Assembly: GCA_032622095.1 (NCBI GenBank)
Contig: CP136065.1
Coordinates: forward strand, 112,199,195 to 112,263,194
DNA length: 64,000 nucleotides
Direction of reading: 5' to 3'
Source: Siphonodentalium dalli
Taxonomy: Eukaryota; Mollusca; Scaphopoda; Gadilida; Siphonodentaliidae
The notes below the pieces were generated by a model. It was not told where the DNA came from, did no database searches, and saw only the letters and a program-made list of their open reading frames with translations. Both the position numbers and the translations under genes were made by a program. Below are positions 27,201 to 41,100 of this stretch, piece after piece; position 1 is the stretch's first letter, and every line of letters starts with the position of its first letter.

Positions 27201-30200
27201 GTCAAGCTTCTCTCATCGCCATTTGTGGAGACGGTCGCTTACCATCCATTGGAAAAATGAATGGTCCTCATTTTATACTTCATTCTGATATGTTCACACA
27301 AAAATTCAGTCAGTACAATACATTAATAAATAGAAACTTTAGTTATAAACTTTTGGAATTTTTTTCTCTAGTTATTCATTAACCCTTCCATGACTGGATC
27401 TTCCTGAAATTTTGCAAAATCCCTGTGCCAATGTATTCTCTTATATATGCGAGTCTCTCATAGGGAGCCTCACATATATAAGAGAATATTTACCTTGACC
27501 TTGTAAGCCAGTGCATTCTCTTATATACGCGAGGCTCCCTGAGATTGCACTGGCACAGGATTTTTAACGCCATGAAAGTGTTAATAAGGAACATACACAA
27601 TAATTGTGTAATGGATATTAGATTTTGACATGGTGTAGTACATGTGGTTCTGTCTTTAATGCACACTCGCCACGGTATTGCTGACAACAACATAATTCAC
27701 ATCATGTGTATCAAACACTTTTCCATATGGAATCCATGTAAACTAAGACTTATGATTTGTGTATTAGTTGAGGCACAGGGTCGTTTTCCAGTAATGGGTG
27801 TGTAATAATGTTCTTTTTAGCACCAGCTAAATATAAGCTTATGACAATGTAAAGCATGAAGTATGCGGAAAATATTCTGGATTGTTTGCACATATTGAGT
27901 TATATGAATAAACAGACTGTCTCAATTTCGCTTTTATTTTCAACTATAAATTGATCTCCGGGGAATAAAAGCAGTGGTATATTTTCAAATGCCTTGAAAA
28001 TCTTTTCACTATTAAAAGATCCCAGAATATTTCAGTGATAAGCAAGTTAACTCGCACTTTAACTATTTACTAGTAAAATAATATAGTTCTCTTTCCCTGG
28101 AACTCTTAATGTGAATGATCACGTAGTTGAATGCTTCTTTACTAAATGTATTCTCCCATCAGTTATAAAAGTATATATCAGAATACCTCGTCTATTATTC
28201 ATCTGGAGGGATGTTCAAGAAATATAAGCAGACAACAGATTATATAAGTGCTGGGAAATGTTCAGATAATAAGTTCCAGCCATTTGTTGAACTTTTATTT
28301 CATAAGGGAACTACAGGTCAATGAGTATTTAGTAAAGAAGGGGTTATAGTTATCTCAGAAGTCTGTACATTCACATGACTCAATTATGGCTATTACATAT
28401 GTTTTGTGTGAATGTTTCAGCTTTTATTTCCCATGCAGTTGATTTTATTATTTACTGATCGTATGATTTAATGTTGTCGTGTATATATGCAGTACATGGA
28501 CCAAACACAGTTCTATTCCACTCTCGACTCAGAACTTCTTAGTGATCTGCTGCGCACTCAAGTAATGTATTTGAAGCGCAGCTGGAAAGCAACGGGACGT
28601 CCAACTGTCACAATTATAGTCACTCGTTCATTGACCGGTGTGCAAGGTATGTGGTATGTGGAAATTTTGTAGCACTTGATGTCAACTGTGTGTATACCGG
28701 TAGTATATGTACATAAGGTCGGATGAAAATATTTAAAAATCATTTGTTAGTCAGGGAACTGTTTTCTTGGTGTCAGATATATACATATATCTATTTATGA
28801 AAAGCTATATACTCCTGTTCTGTCTTATTATTTCTATAGTAACCCTTTCTATACTAAATGTATTCTTCTGGTCAGTTAAAAAGTACACATTGGGCTGATC
28901 TATTATTCATTTGGAGGGATGTTAAGTTGGTAAAAGCAGACGAAAGATAAATAAAAGTGCAGAAGGAGCACTGTCACTTCTCGAGGTGAAATGGGTTCGT
29001 ATTTATGTAAACAAAGTGATAGAATATATATTTCACATTATATTACTACTTTCAGTTGACAACTCTTGTTTTAATATTTTCTATGGAATAAACCAGTGTA
29101 CTGTTACAATTGTGACATTGTAGAACACTTATTGGGGATTTTAGGTGAGAGGTTCAACAACACTAAACCCCCAAAGAAAGATAAATACATGGGACTTTGA
29201 AATTAAACAGCATTATCCCAACCAATTTCACTAGTTGGTTTATTTCGAAGGAAACTGGGAACTTAAATCTGAGCCTAGGTCTCCTGTAGCAGATGAGACC
29301 ATACTCTGGGGACCTCATTCTGATAATGTCTCGCACCCTATTTGTAGGCCTGCCTGTCAATGACCATTATTATACCCCCCGCAACGAAGTTAGGGGGGGT
29401 ATACTGGAGTCAGCTTGTCCGTCGTCCGTCCGTCGTCCGTCCGTCGTCCGTCCGTGGACACAAATTTGTCCGGAGTTTTTCTCAGTCGTTTTTTTTTATC
29501 AATTTCCATGAAACTTGGTACAGACATCAACCACCATGGGAACCTGTGCACCTGCGATTATGACGTCTGTCGGACTTTATTTGGTGGAGTTATCCCCCCT
29601 TTTTCGACTTAAGAAAATTTTCACAACATGTAACTTTTGTCCGAGCTTTTATTCCTACATTTTTCGGTCAATTTTTTAAAAACGTGGCACAGATATTTAG
29701 TACCATGGGAACTTGTGCACCTGCAATTATGACGTCTGTCCGACATTTTTTGGTGGAGTTATCCCCCTTTTTCGACTTAGAAACTTTTCACAACATGTAA
29801 CTTTTGTCCGAGCTTTTATTCCTACATTTTTCTGTCAATTATTTTAAAACGTGGCACAGATATTTAGTACCATGGGAACTTGTGCACCTGCAATTATGAC
29901 GTCTGTCCGACATTTTTTGGTGGAGTTATCCCCCTTTTTCGACTTAGAAACTTTTTTTGCAACATGCATAATTTTGTCCGAGCTTTTATTCCTACATTTT
30001 TCGGTCAATGTTTTTTAATCTTGGCACTGATATTTAGTACCATGGGAACCTGTGCACCTGCGATTATGACGTCTGTCCAACATTTTTTGTGTGGAGTTAT
30101 TCCCCTTTTTCGACTTAGAAATTTTTTCGCAACATACATATTTTGTCCAAGCTTTTATTCCTACATTTTTCGGTCAATAGGTTTAAGATTAGGGTTATGG

Positions 30201-33200
30201 TTGTACACCTGCAATGGGAACTGTTATTTTATTATTTTAACTAAATGTTTACTGACATGTGAAACATCTTAGTATTTTAAAAACAGGGGGGTATCCGTAG
30301 TCCCATTGGGACAGTCACACCTCTAGTTTGAAGTTATTTCCAGGATTATTTACATGCTATTATTTTTGCGAGGAGACAAATATCTATATATGGACTATTT
30401 ATTTGGTTTTCGATGTCAGTGATGACTCTAAAAGGGACCATTTACTAGTGGGCATCACAAATAAATTTAATGTCATGTCTGTTGTTGTATAATTAACCCT
30501 TCCATGACTCGAGCTTGCTGAAATTTTGCGAGAACCCTGTGTAAATGAATTATCTTATACATGTATATGCAAGTCTCCCATATGGATAAATTTTATGGTA
30601 CTACATAATTTTTATGATTAAAATGAGAGAAAGCAGTGCATGAAGTTAAGATAGCTTCCAGTTGAGATAACACAATATATATTCCAGACAGTCGCGCATT
30701 ATTCCGTTTCCAATTCCTGGACTTCAAATAAATACAAATGGCATAACAAGTGTTCAAAGAGTTTCTTAGTTCTTATACAGCATATTTAATAATAAATTTA
30801 TATTCACAGATCAGAATCAGGCTCCTCCACAGGCATTGGTTGCAACATTCAAGAAACTCAAGATGGGCTATATTCAGGGAACGAGGTATGCCTCTGTACA
30901 AATAGCCCAACATCACTCATCCTTATTATATCAGAATATAGATAATTTTGTCTGTGAAATACTTAAAAGTTCTCTTTTATAATTTAAAAAAATGTTGAAT
31001 AAAGTTTCTAATTTGCCATATTGGGGAATTGAATGCTAATTCTCAATCTAAAAGCCAATATTGAAATATATAATATTGATTGATCCATTCTCAGAAATTG
31101 TGTCCTATCATTTCATCTTTTGAATAATGTCAATTTCTGGCTATTATCTTATAAACAAACAATAGAAACAACTGAAACTTAGTCATTCTGATAACTTGGT
31201 GATCTGAACTCGGATAATTCCTTTCTACTTTAGGGTGCATCTTGGGAATGTGTCAGACTTCTTGACAACATCTTGCCTCACGAAACTAAGCTTTGTGGAA
31301 GATCCTGACAACCCTGGGAGCACAGGTGAGCTTTCCGTGGATTCAGTAAACTGTCAAAATACTGCTACATTCCACTCTAGGTTACCTTCTGCATCAGTTT
31401 CAACCATTTTGCTGCTATATGTTCATAATTAGTATGAACTTAATATGTCACAATGCATCACATGGTATATGTCCATACTAAATGTGGATCTATTTCAACG
31501 CAATTGCAGTCAGTTGTTTTAATACCGAGCACTAAAATTTGAAACTTGGAAGAATGTATTTTCCAAGTTTTAAATGCTGTTGCAGTATTAAAGATCCTGT
31601 GCCAGTGCATTCTCTTATATATGTGAGTCTCCCATTGGGAGTCTCGCATATATAAGAGAATGCATGACACAGGCTTTTTGCAAAATGCAAAAAAGCTCCA
31701 GTCATGGAAGGGTCAAACAGTGTTAGATCACCCCTGGTTAAATGGTCCTGATAATTTTCTAGGATGCTGATGGGGCAAAATGATGGTGTTATAAAAATGT
31801 ACCATTAAATATTTAAAGTTGTCATTTTCGTGGTCTTTGAATAATCTGAATGAATGGAAGCAAGCCATTATGTGCACAAAACATTTGAAAACATATATAT
31901 TATGAATTTTTTAAATAATGGACCTTTTGTTGATACAAACCGACCATAATCAAGATGGCTATTCCTGTCATTTTGGAAACACCTTAGCAGCCATGATTAA
32001 TAATATTTAAAAATTTAATGTTCATTAATGTTTCATACAGATGCTGTGTTATTCTCAATTTATTCGGATTAGCCCAACTTTAGACAAAATAATGGTACAA
32101 TTTCTTAACAGCATCACTCACTCAGCATCATAGCAATTCCACAGGACCCACCAGCATCATAGAAAATTAGCAGGACCACTTAATCAGATGTCTAGATGTT
32201 CCTAGAGAGTCTCCATCTTGGATTATTATGACCCCAACCCTCTAAAGGAGGATTCGGCGGTATATAGTGGAAAATTTATTCCATCTGTCCATCCTTCCAT
32301 CCGTAACAAACATTTCACAACACAGCTCCAGTATCGATAGTCCAATTCAGATGTCCTTTGGTGTGCCGGTAGACCAGCATTGTGGAAAGATTCTCCACAT
32401 AGTGCAGGTTTTGTCTGCACTTTATTCCACAGTTATGGCCATTTGCTGGACTTACCAGAGTTACAGCCTTTGTTTGACTTGGGAATTTCAGAATTTTGTC
32501 TATTTATGAACAGTTCAGCTTGTACCATGGGCATGGATCATCGGATTTGGTTATGCTTTTGTGTATTGTTAGCCCAATTTAAGGGGAAAGGATACCCACT
32601 TCTTGGATTTAGAAAAAAAAAAAAAAAAATCCATCAATTGACCGCTCTCTAAACTGATCATCAGGAGCATATGCCGTGCTTTGCATTGCACTTGTTTATA
32701 TGATCTTCATGACATCTCCATTCCATTTTTAGCGCAACTCGTCTAAAGACGTGAGGCACATGTATTCAAAGAAATCACAGCCAGATTGAATACATATTGT
32801 TGTGTATCACATGTTGAATACAAGCTTTAACTACATCATGTTGACATTGTCGCCAAGAAAGATGACGTATATTACGCAATTATGTTAGTTATGGTATCAA
32901 TGGACATCACAGTTGTGAATTGGATTTTTGTTTGTTTTTTTTATATATTTTTATTCAGACAAAATCATTTATACAGTACACATTGTAGATACATTATCTC
33001 AATAAACTTGTTAGACTAAATTAATTAAAGCATCATTGTCTCATATTGTCTGGGATTGTTTTTTTTTTTCTTTGGGGGGAGGGGAGGGGATTGGGCTGGC
33101 TTGAACTTGAAATTATCAAGAAATGTGTTGTTTCTTTGAATGTATGTAATATATGTTAACCATATGTATGTAATTTTCTATCAAAGACTTAATAAGATAA

Positions 33201-35094
33201 AGAAAAACAACGTTAGAATTTGTTTGCAGGCAGATTGGATATGTATTTCGTTGGAATAGTTCCATTTTAAACCTTGTTATTATTATAACTGTTCGCTGAA
33301 TAATAGATTATTCAATTAAATATTTTAAGTATGACCATCTTTCTGTGAATTGTTTATATCGGCCTTGGTTATAATAACATATACGTTCAGCAAGGTAGTA
33401 TGTCTTTAGTTCTCTTTGCAAGCATAGATAATTTGGTATGTGTTCATTTAATTTTGACCTATATATATGGTATCGGGTAAATAGAAGTAAAAATTGTATC
33501 CACGGTTCAAGGTTTTTCTCTGGTGTGTTGCTAAAAATAGCTATTATATTATTTAGTTTAATTCTTTGGCTTGTTAGATTGTATACCCACATCTCTACAG
33601 TCCGCCAAATTTTTTTTATGACATGACATTCCCAGAAGATATGAGGTATTGTTTCGATTTTGTTTTTACAGAATGTACATGTATCTTCATCTTGGATGCC
33701 TATTATTTTCAAAAATTTATTTGTACATAGTATATGTGTGTTAATTCGATATTGAAACCATTTAAGTTTTGTATCTGTAACATTGTAAAAGGGACATTTA
33801 AAAACTTCTTTCCACCATTCCATGCTATATGTTTTGTTTAGTTTATCCTCCCATTTAGCTATTTGTTTGCTTTGATTTTCATATGGGATCATTATCTTAT
33901 ATACATTTTTTTAGCTAGTTGTATTTAGAATGTTTTTTAATTGGAATGGAATAAATGGATAAATGAATTGGACTTACTGACACAATGGTGTGGAATAAAT
34001 ATTGAACACACCTTGCAGCATAATCTCAAATCTTTTATTAAACTCGTTACGGATGGTGCATGGTTACATTTCACTTGAGCTCTGCTCTCATGAAATATAT
34101 CCTTGCACTATCCGCAACTCATTTGATAAACAATTTTCACTTAAGACGGAGATCTTTAATAATTTTCACTATCTGGTCTAAATTCAAGTCTGTATTCTGT
34201 CGTTTTCATGATGGCTCATTCATTGTGGAAGATCGATTCAAACTGCTACGGTAACTATACCTTTGTGTACTTATAGTGAATTAGTGTTTGGACAATGATT
34301 GTATAAACATAGTCATAGCACCAGAGGCGGACTGGGCCAAAAAACCGGCCCGGGAAATTAATATAATACCGGCCCATCTGTTTGGGGGGCGTCCACAGTC
34401 CACCTTGGGAAATTCCTACTGCACCACCCCCCCCCCCCCCCCCCCCCCTGAATCAGATGCAGACCAAATACATGTTTTTTGCATAATTCCATTTGCACCT
34501 CTGGTATAATATCCTATACATTCATAAACCATTGGTTCTATATATTCCCGGTATGAGACCATTCAGATATTTTTACCTGAAAAATTGCATAAATTCTAAC
34601 ATCTAGCGGTCTAACTCCAGACAAATGCACACGGCTACGGACAAGAGACCAGGACACACCGCGGGGTGAAAAAAATTTGAAAACTATACAAGAAAATCGC
34701 GAATCCTAGCATCTGGACTGGCATCAACTGAAGCGTTCCTATTTTCTTGTAAATTTCAATTGGGGGAGGGTCCGGGATGGGTGCGTGAGAATATTTTGGG
34801 GATTTACAGCTGGGAGTTCCCGTTAAAATCTCGAGATTAATGGGGTCTTTACGTGGTGTTATATGATGCCGACAAGTTCATTTAATGTCAAAATTACGAT
34901 TAGCCAATTCGGCTGGTTAAACAACACATGTGGCGGCCCACGTCCGGAATTTTCCAGGTCTCCCGATCGGCCATGCAGTCCGCCTCTGCCCTCATTAATT
35001 TATGTGAGAAGAGTACCATCTTATTGGATACACGGCTGGTTAAACAACACATGTGGCGGCCCACGTCGGTTTCATTTGCGGCCCAACCACATAT

Positions 35095-35138
<44 letters not shown>

Positions 35139-38100
35139 ACCGTAAAAAAAAAACCCTCGGATTCTCGCTTGATAGAAAATCACGTGGAATCATAATTTTT
35201 CCGGTCTCCGGCCCATCGGGAAATTTCCCGGTCTCCCGATCGGCCAGTCCGCCTCTGCATAGCACAATATCTGATGTAAAACAAACTGTCACTGGTCTAA
35301 TTCTTGGTGAAGTAACAATTGTTCACTCAATGTTTGAAATAAGCATACAGATATCTGATCAGACACATGTTGTTATAATCTGGTTCAATGCTTATATGCT
35401 TATACAACAGTACAAAACTACTTTACCTATTTGCACACGAGTTTTGTCCAGAGATAAAAATATGTGTTTGCTCAATTATGGACTAACAAACCTGTCCGAT
35501 GTTCGGAATAGAGAGGTTCCTGTTTACAGAAGTAATTTTTAGTTTAGTGAGAATACACTTTGGTGAATTCGGGATCGGACAATTCATTCTGTATGGAGAG
35601 GGATTTGGTTTATGGAGGGTCCGGTTTGGAGAGGTTATACTGTATCTTATACTTCTTGATTTCATAGGGCCAGGACGTGTTCAGAATTTGATAGATGATT
35701 TGATTGGTCCATCCTGCCCTCGACCTCGGCTTCTAATTGGAGGAAAGGGCAAAAAGAGGCTAACTCGACAAAGAAGTGGCTCTTCAACGAAGGTTCGGGG
35801 TATCATCCGTAGGTCTCGATCTATAGCAATCGATCCTGAGTCTACACCTGGTAAGTACAATGGTTATGGTTTACAGATTACATAACATAAAAAACCAAGC
35901 CTTGAAATAGGGTGTCTGTCATTTGCAGAATGAGGTCCCCAGAGGGTGAATTTAGTGATGCTACCGTGCATAGCGTGCTAGCATCACCAAATTCACCCTC
36001 TGGGGACCTCATTCTGCTTACATCTCAGCAGAATGAGGTCCCCAGAGGGTGAATTTGGTGATGCTAGCCCACTATGCGTGGTAGCATCACTAAATTCACC
36101 CTCTGGGGACCTCATTCTGCAAATGACAGACACCCTATTTCAAGGCTTGATAAAAACTTTATAGAAGGACCATACTTTTATCCTGAAATACAAAGGATGC
36201 CAGAAAAACTATTTCAACAATTTGGTTTTTATTCCTTACTGAGTTATCAAAACAAAATTAAAACAATGGCAGTGGTTACACAATTCAAAAATTACAACTG
36301 GGCCCAGATTTCATTCATTTTCCAATGTCAGGGGTTCTGGACCCTTTCCCAAACAGGTTCGGATAAATTCTACAACTTCTATCTGTCCTTCATTATTAAT
36401 GATGAATAAGTAACATCCTTTATTATATGATCATAAGTTTCTTTCCCAATTCCTATGTTAAAACGTAACTAAAAAATCGAGATATCTGATGATGTTCACC
36501 TCATTAATCTAACAAGAGGTTAATAACAGTTCTGAGTGACTTAAGGGGTTAACATAACTTATTATCAGACCTGAAAATAGATAGGATTTTCCCCAGCGAC
36601 GTTCAATGTCACAACGTCTTGTCCAATCCACTGTGTAGGAACTGTTACATCGGAATTTGTTCTATCGCCGGCATTGTGATGGTTCTTGCCTGATTTGTTA
36701 CCGTTCCTGATGATTGAAAATAATCATTTTTGTGACAAAATCATGCATAATTATAGATATCTTGAATATATTATACTTTCCTGAATGAACAGAGGCTGCA
36801 GAAGTGCCGTGTTATCGAAACCTGAACTCTGGACCACAATTAACTCGGTATTAGCGAGTTAACGCGTAAATGTTATCACTGAAAATCAAGCCACGTGGAC
36901 GTAATTTCTTTGTTTTTTGTGGCGTATAAAATATGAAACGCATTCTGAAGACAAACACTGACTATAAAGTATACCTGTGTTATTCTTCTGTAAAGTAGCT
37001 GAGAAACTATCCCGATAGGGGTTGATGATTGGGAGCTGTGGCCTCGTCATCAACACGGGTGCGTGTTATGGTTCTATTTCAAACCAATCACGGCTGTGGC
37101 GGTTCTGTACATGAGATTTATTCGAACGATTTCTGCACTTTGGTCCGAAAATCGTCTTGTGTATCTGACATTTTAAATTATGTAAATTGCGATCATCAGG
37201 AACCATCACAAATCAGTCAAGAACCATCACAAACCGGCGATAGAACAATTTCCGATGTAACAGTTCCTACACAGTGGTCCAATCAAAGCGCGTTTCATAT
37301 AATAAAACAGTTATCGCATTGTTTTTGGTTGACACGAGGAATTGTCAGCCCTTGGAAGTCAATGTTCACCTCGGCCTACGCCTTGGTGAATATTGACTTC
37401 CTCAGCTTGACAATTCCTCGTGTCAACCTCGAAGCAATGCGATAACTGTATAATATCTACTCTTTATCAAGAGGATTCAAGAGGGATTTTTATTTATCTT
37501 GAACGATTTATTGTGTGGCTTTTATATAGATTGGTGCTTTCAATGTGAGTGATTGCCTAAAGTTGCCCTGAAAATATTTCAAATATATTTGTTTTGGCAT
37601 TTACATGTATATCCATTGGAGCTTTCAATGTGGGTGTTTCATCGTAATAATTGTTTTGAAATGATCGCTTCAGGCTGCTCTATTCATCCAAACTTGATAT
37701 TCTGTGTATTTGAGTACATATGTTTTAATACATATATATTTGTTTCTATTGATATTAATTGACGTATTCATACAATAAGATGATCTTTCTTAAGGATTAT
37801 GTTATTATGTTTAAAACGGAAGTGACTAAGTTCCTTTTACATTTCATAGCTTAGGTTCGATTAAAAAATAAACAGGTTTCATCCATTAATTTTTACCAGA
37901 GTTATTGGCCTTGTTTGACTTGTGAATTTTGTCTTTGTACGAACATTTCAACTTGTAATTCGGGCGTGGATCACCAGATTGTGGTTTGTTATGGTGATAG
38001 CTCAGCATTCGGTAAAGGATACCCACATGCTACGGATTTCATTAATGTTTACCAGTGTCACAGCCCTTGTTTGACTTGGGAATTTCTTAATGTTGTGTCT

Positions 38101-41100
38101 GTATGAAAATTTCAGCTTGTAACTTGGGCATGGATAATCGGATTTGGTTGTGCTTTGGAGTGTTGATAGGCCAGTTTAAAGGGAAAGGATACCCACTTCT
38201 TGGAGTTTCCATCCATACAAATATTTAGTATTGCCCACTCTCTAAACTGAGCGTTGCACTTGTTCATTTGGAGAGATGTTAAGAAATATAAACAACTGCA
38301 GATAATACAAGTGCAGAAGGATTCCTATTCATTGGTGAGAAATGTTCAGATAATTAGGTCAACAAACGAGCCCATTATCTGAACTTTTCTCAAGGAAAGT
38401 ACTCATCAATGAGTGTTTACTAAAGAAAAGGTTAAAGTTACTTGGTGGTCAGACGTTCCCTCTTCCTTTTCGGACAAGACATTATTATTGACAGTGTCGA
38501 ATATGTCAGAGGAAAAATCGTTAACAATTTTGACTACTAAATGGATTCTGCCATTCACATCAAAATTTATACATTGGAATAGTCTGTTCTTCATATGTAG
38601 GGATGTTCAGATACTGTAAGCAGATAACTTTTCATCACTCTTTCAGATTATGTTGTAAGAAATTATCTGCACTTAATTAAGACCGTTGTGATGTAAGTTT
38701 GATCTGGATCCAGAATTTTTTTTGGACAAAGTGACAATTTTTTCCCCTGCCCGTAGCTGTGGGTAGAAAATGATCCGCTACTAGTATGATCTTTTGAGGC
38801 GTGGGATAGGAAAATATTGTCTTTTAGGTCAGATATTTGTGCAAGCTTCATATCTGGCCCAAAAATCAGACTCAATCAGGCGAGAGTTTCCCATCTCACA
38901 CCAGGTCATGAGGGATGTTGATGACCTGACATATTCAACATTGTTTCTCATAGTATACTATAGTATTTTTTTTTTACTAAACACTTGTTTATGTTATTTG
39001 GAAATTAATGAATAAATTAAAAATGTTTTGGCATGATATTTAATTGAATATCTTGATAAATTATTCTAGATTAACTGAAAAAACATTCACTTTGCATGGC
39101 ATGAGTGAACAAAATGCACATTTTTTGTACCATCATATAATAGGTGTCATTAGGTGACATAGAATCTTAGAGAATGAAAACAACAGTTTAAATAACAGCC
39201 AGGTTTAGATGTGTCTACATCCAACTTCACACTTCAAGCTTCAACAGGCTCTATTATTCAATATTTTATGAGTGGCAGGAAAAGCACACAATGGTTTTTG
39301 CTATTGACTGAAGAACAACTATTGCACCACTGGGTGATTTTTCTTTCCTACCACACATATGGAATGTTGTAGACTGCTTGTATTTTGTGTGAAGTTTGAA
39401 TTCTGTTAGTCACTTCCAAACTTGGCTATTTATATACGTGCTTGACTTTTATATTGTATTTGCACAAGATTGTGAGAATAATATGACTGCTAGGATATAT
39501 TTAGTATACAACAATGTAAAATGCAAGAGATTTCAAAATGTCTAATTGCACAATCATGCCTTTTGAGAGGATAACCAATTATGATGGCTGTCTCCCTTGC
39601 AATGATAATGGTGTCAGGATCATCATAAATGTTGTTTTATTCTGAGGAGAATCTGAGGAAAGCTGGCAAATTTTACAAAAAAACTTAATGTTCTATGAAA
39701 TAAGATACATATTGATTCATTAAAATGCTAGAGTATTAAAGTGCAATAACTGGTTTTTTTTTCTAAGAAAAGATACTGTTATATTAGCAATTTTGCACAC
39801 TTCTTTCATAACAACACTTCGTGGTTATAAGAGAAAAAAAATTGTTTTCTTTCTATAAAACTTTTATCAATGAGAATACTATATCGAAGTTTTAGTTTTA
39901 AGATGCTATTAGTTTAATAAGGATTCAACAGATATAATTTAGTTTTACCGGTATAGATATTTTTCTGTGATAAACATGTCATTATCAATTTGGCTGATTA
40001 AATGTCTCCCTTTAAAATCCCATAGTAACTATAGTTCAGTAAAAGGCATTTCCACTTGCACTGTGGTCTGCCTAGACACAGCGAACTAAGTTTTGCAACC
40101 AAAGGTGGATTTGAACTCATTCAGAAATTATTGAGGAGAACTTCCCACTTCACTGCCACTCTATGGCAGTCACTGTGTCAAGTAACCAACTGTAATGCAG
40201 CTCCCTCAGAGAAGTGTGTTGCTAGGGTTTGATATCTTGGGTTCCTTCATGAAATTAACTTATCAACTATTATGTGAATTGTCCCATTCATTTTCATAAA
40301 ATACACATAGGAATCACTCATTCGTTATTTGCTTGGATGTGTAAACATATACGCAGAAGACGGCAGAGAATCTTAGGACACATATACATTATCACTATTT
40401 TAATTAAATGTAATTTTAAGTTTTACATTTTCGAGGTGGTGAGGAGAGTAGATGCCATAATTTGTGTCATCAATAGGAAAATAATATCCATATAATTTAT
40501 CCATACAATTTAAATAGTTTGTTTTTCTATAAAAGCGAGACCAAACCTTCCACTTGAAATATATTTACATCTGCTTGTTTGTTTGTTTGTGGAGATATGT
40601 ATGCATCACTAAAAGAGTTTCAAGCGAGGTATCATGCCTCTGGACCGTCGAGACAAGGTAGGTTGTGTTCAGGCTGAGGTGCAACTATAGCTCACGTAGC
40701 AGAGTAACCTACCATAGCTGAGTGATTCCCCTTTGAATGAGTTATTTTGTTCCACTAATCAGTTCATTCCATTCTACATTCATTGAGAGTTATTTTTGCT
40801 CTAGTGTGCTTAGTTAGATAAGCCCGAAGCTTCATGAATGAAAATGACTTGCCTATTAACCCTTTACCCAACAAAACGGCCAAAACCGGCCAAATAAAGC
40901 TTCAACAGCCTAAAATATCTTTGGTCTGTCTCAATAGAACCATACAAATATGGATATCATTGGAACCGGCTCCTTGACCACATTGTGATAGTTACAGTTA
41001 TGCCCTGTGCCAATGCATTCTCTTATATATGCGAGTCGACCATAGGTCGCCTCGCATATATAAGAGAATGCATTGGCCTAAAATAAATATTTTTTTACCA

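Noticed and set aside
34900-35542. Open frames of 110-204 codons with polyproline or polyglycine tracts
   Set aside because: They run through the C41 tract and terminal repeats of the 34322-35257 MITE and into intron on both strands. They are composition artefacts.
37029-37445. 138-codon open frame
   Set aside because: It spans an inverted-repeat element and one arm and loop of a hairpin; no family resemblance.
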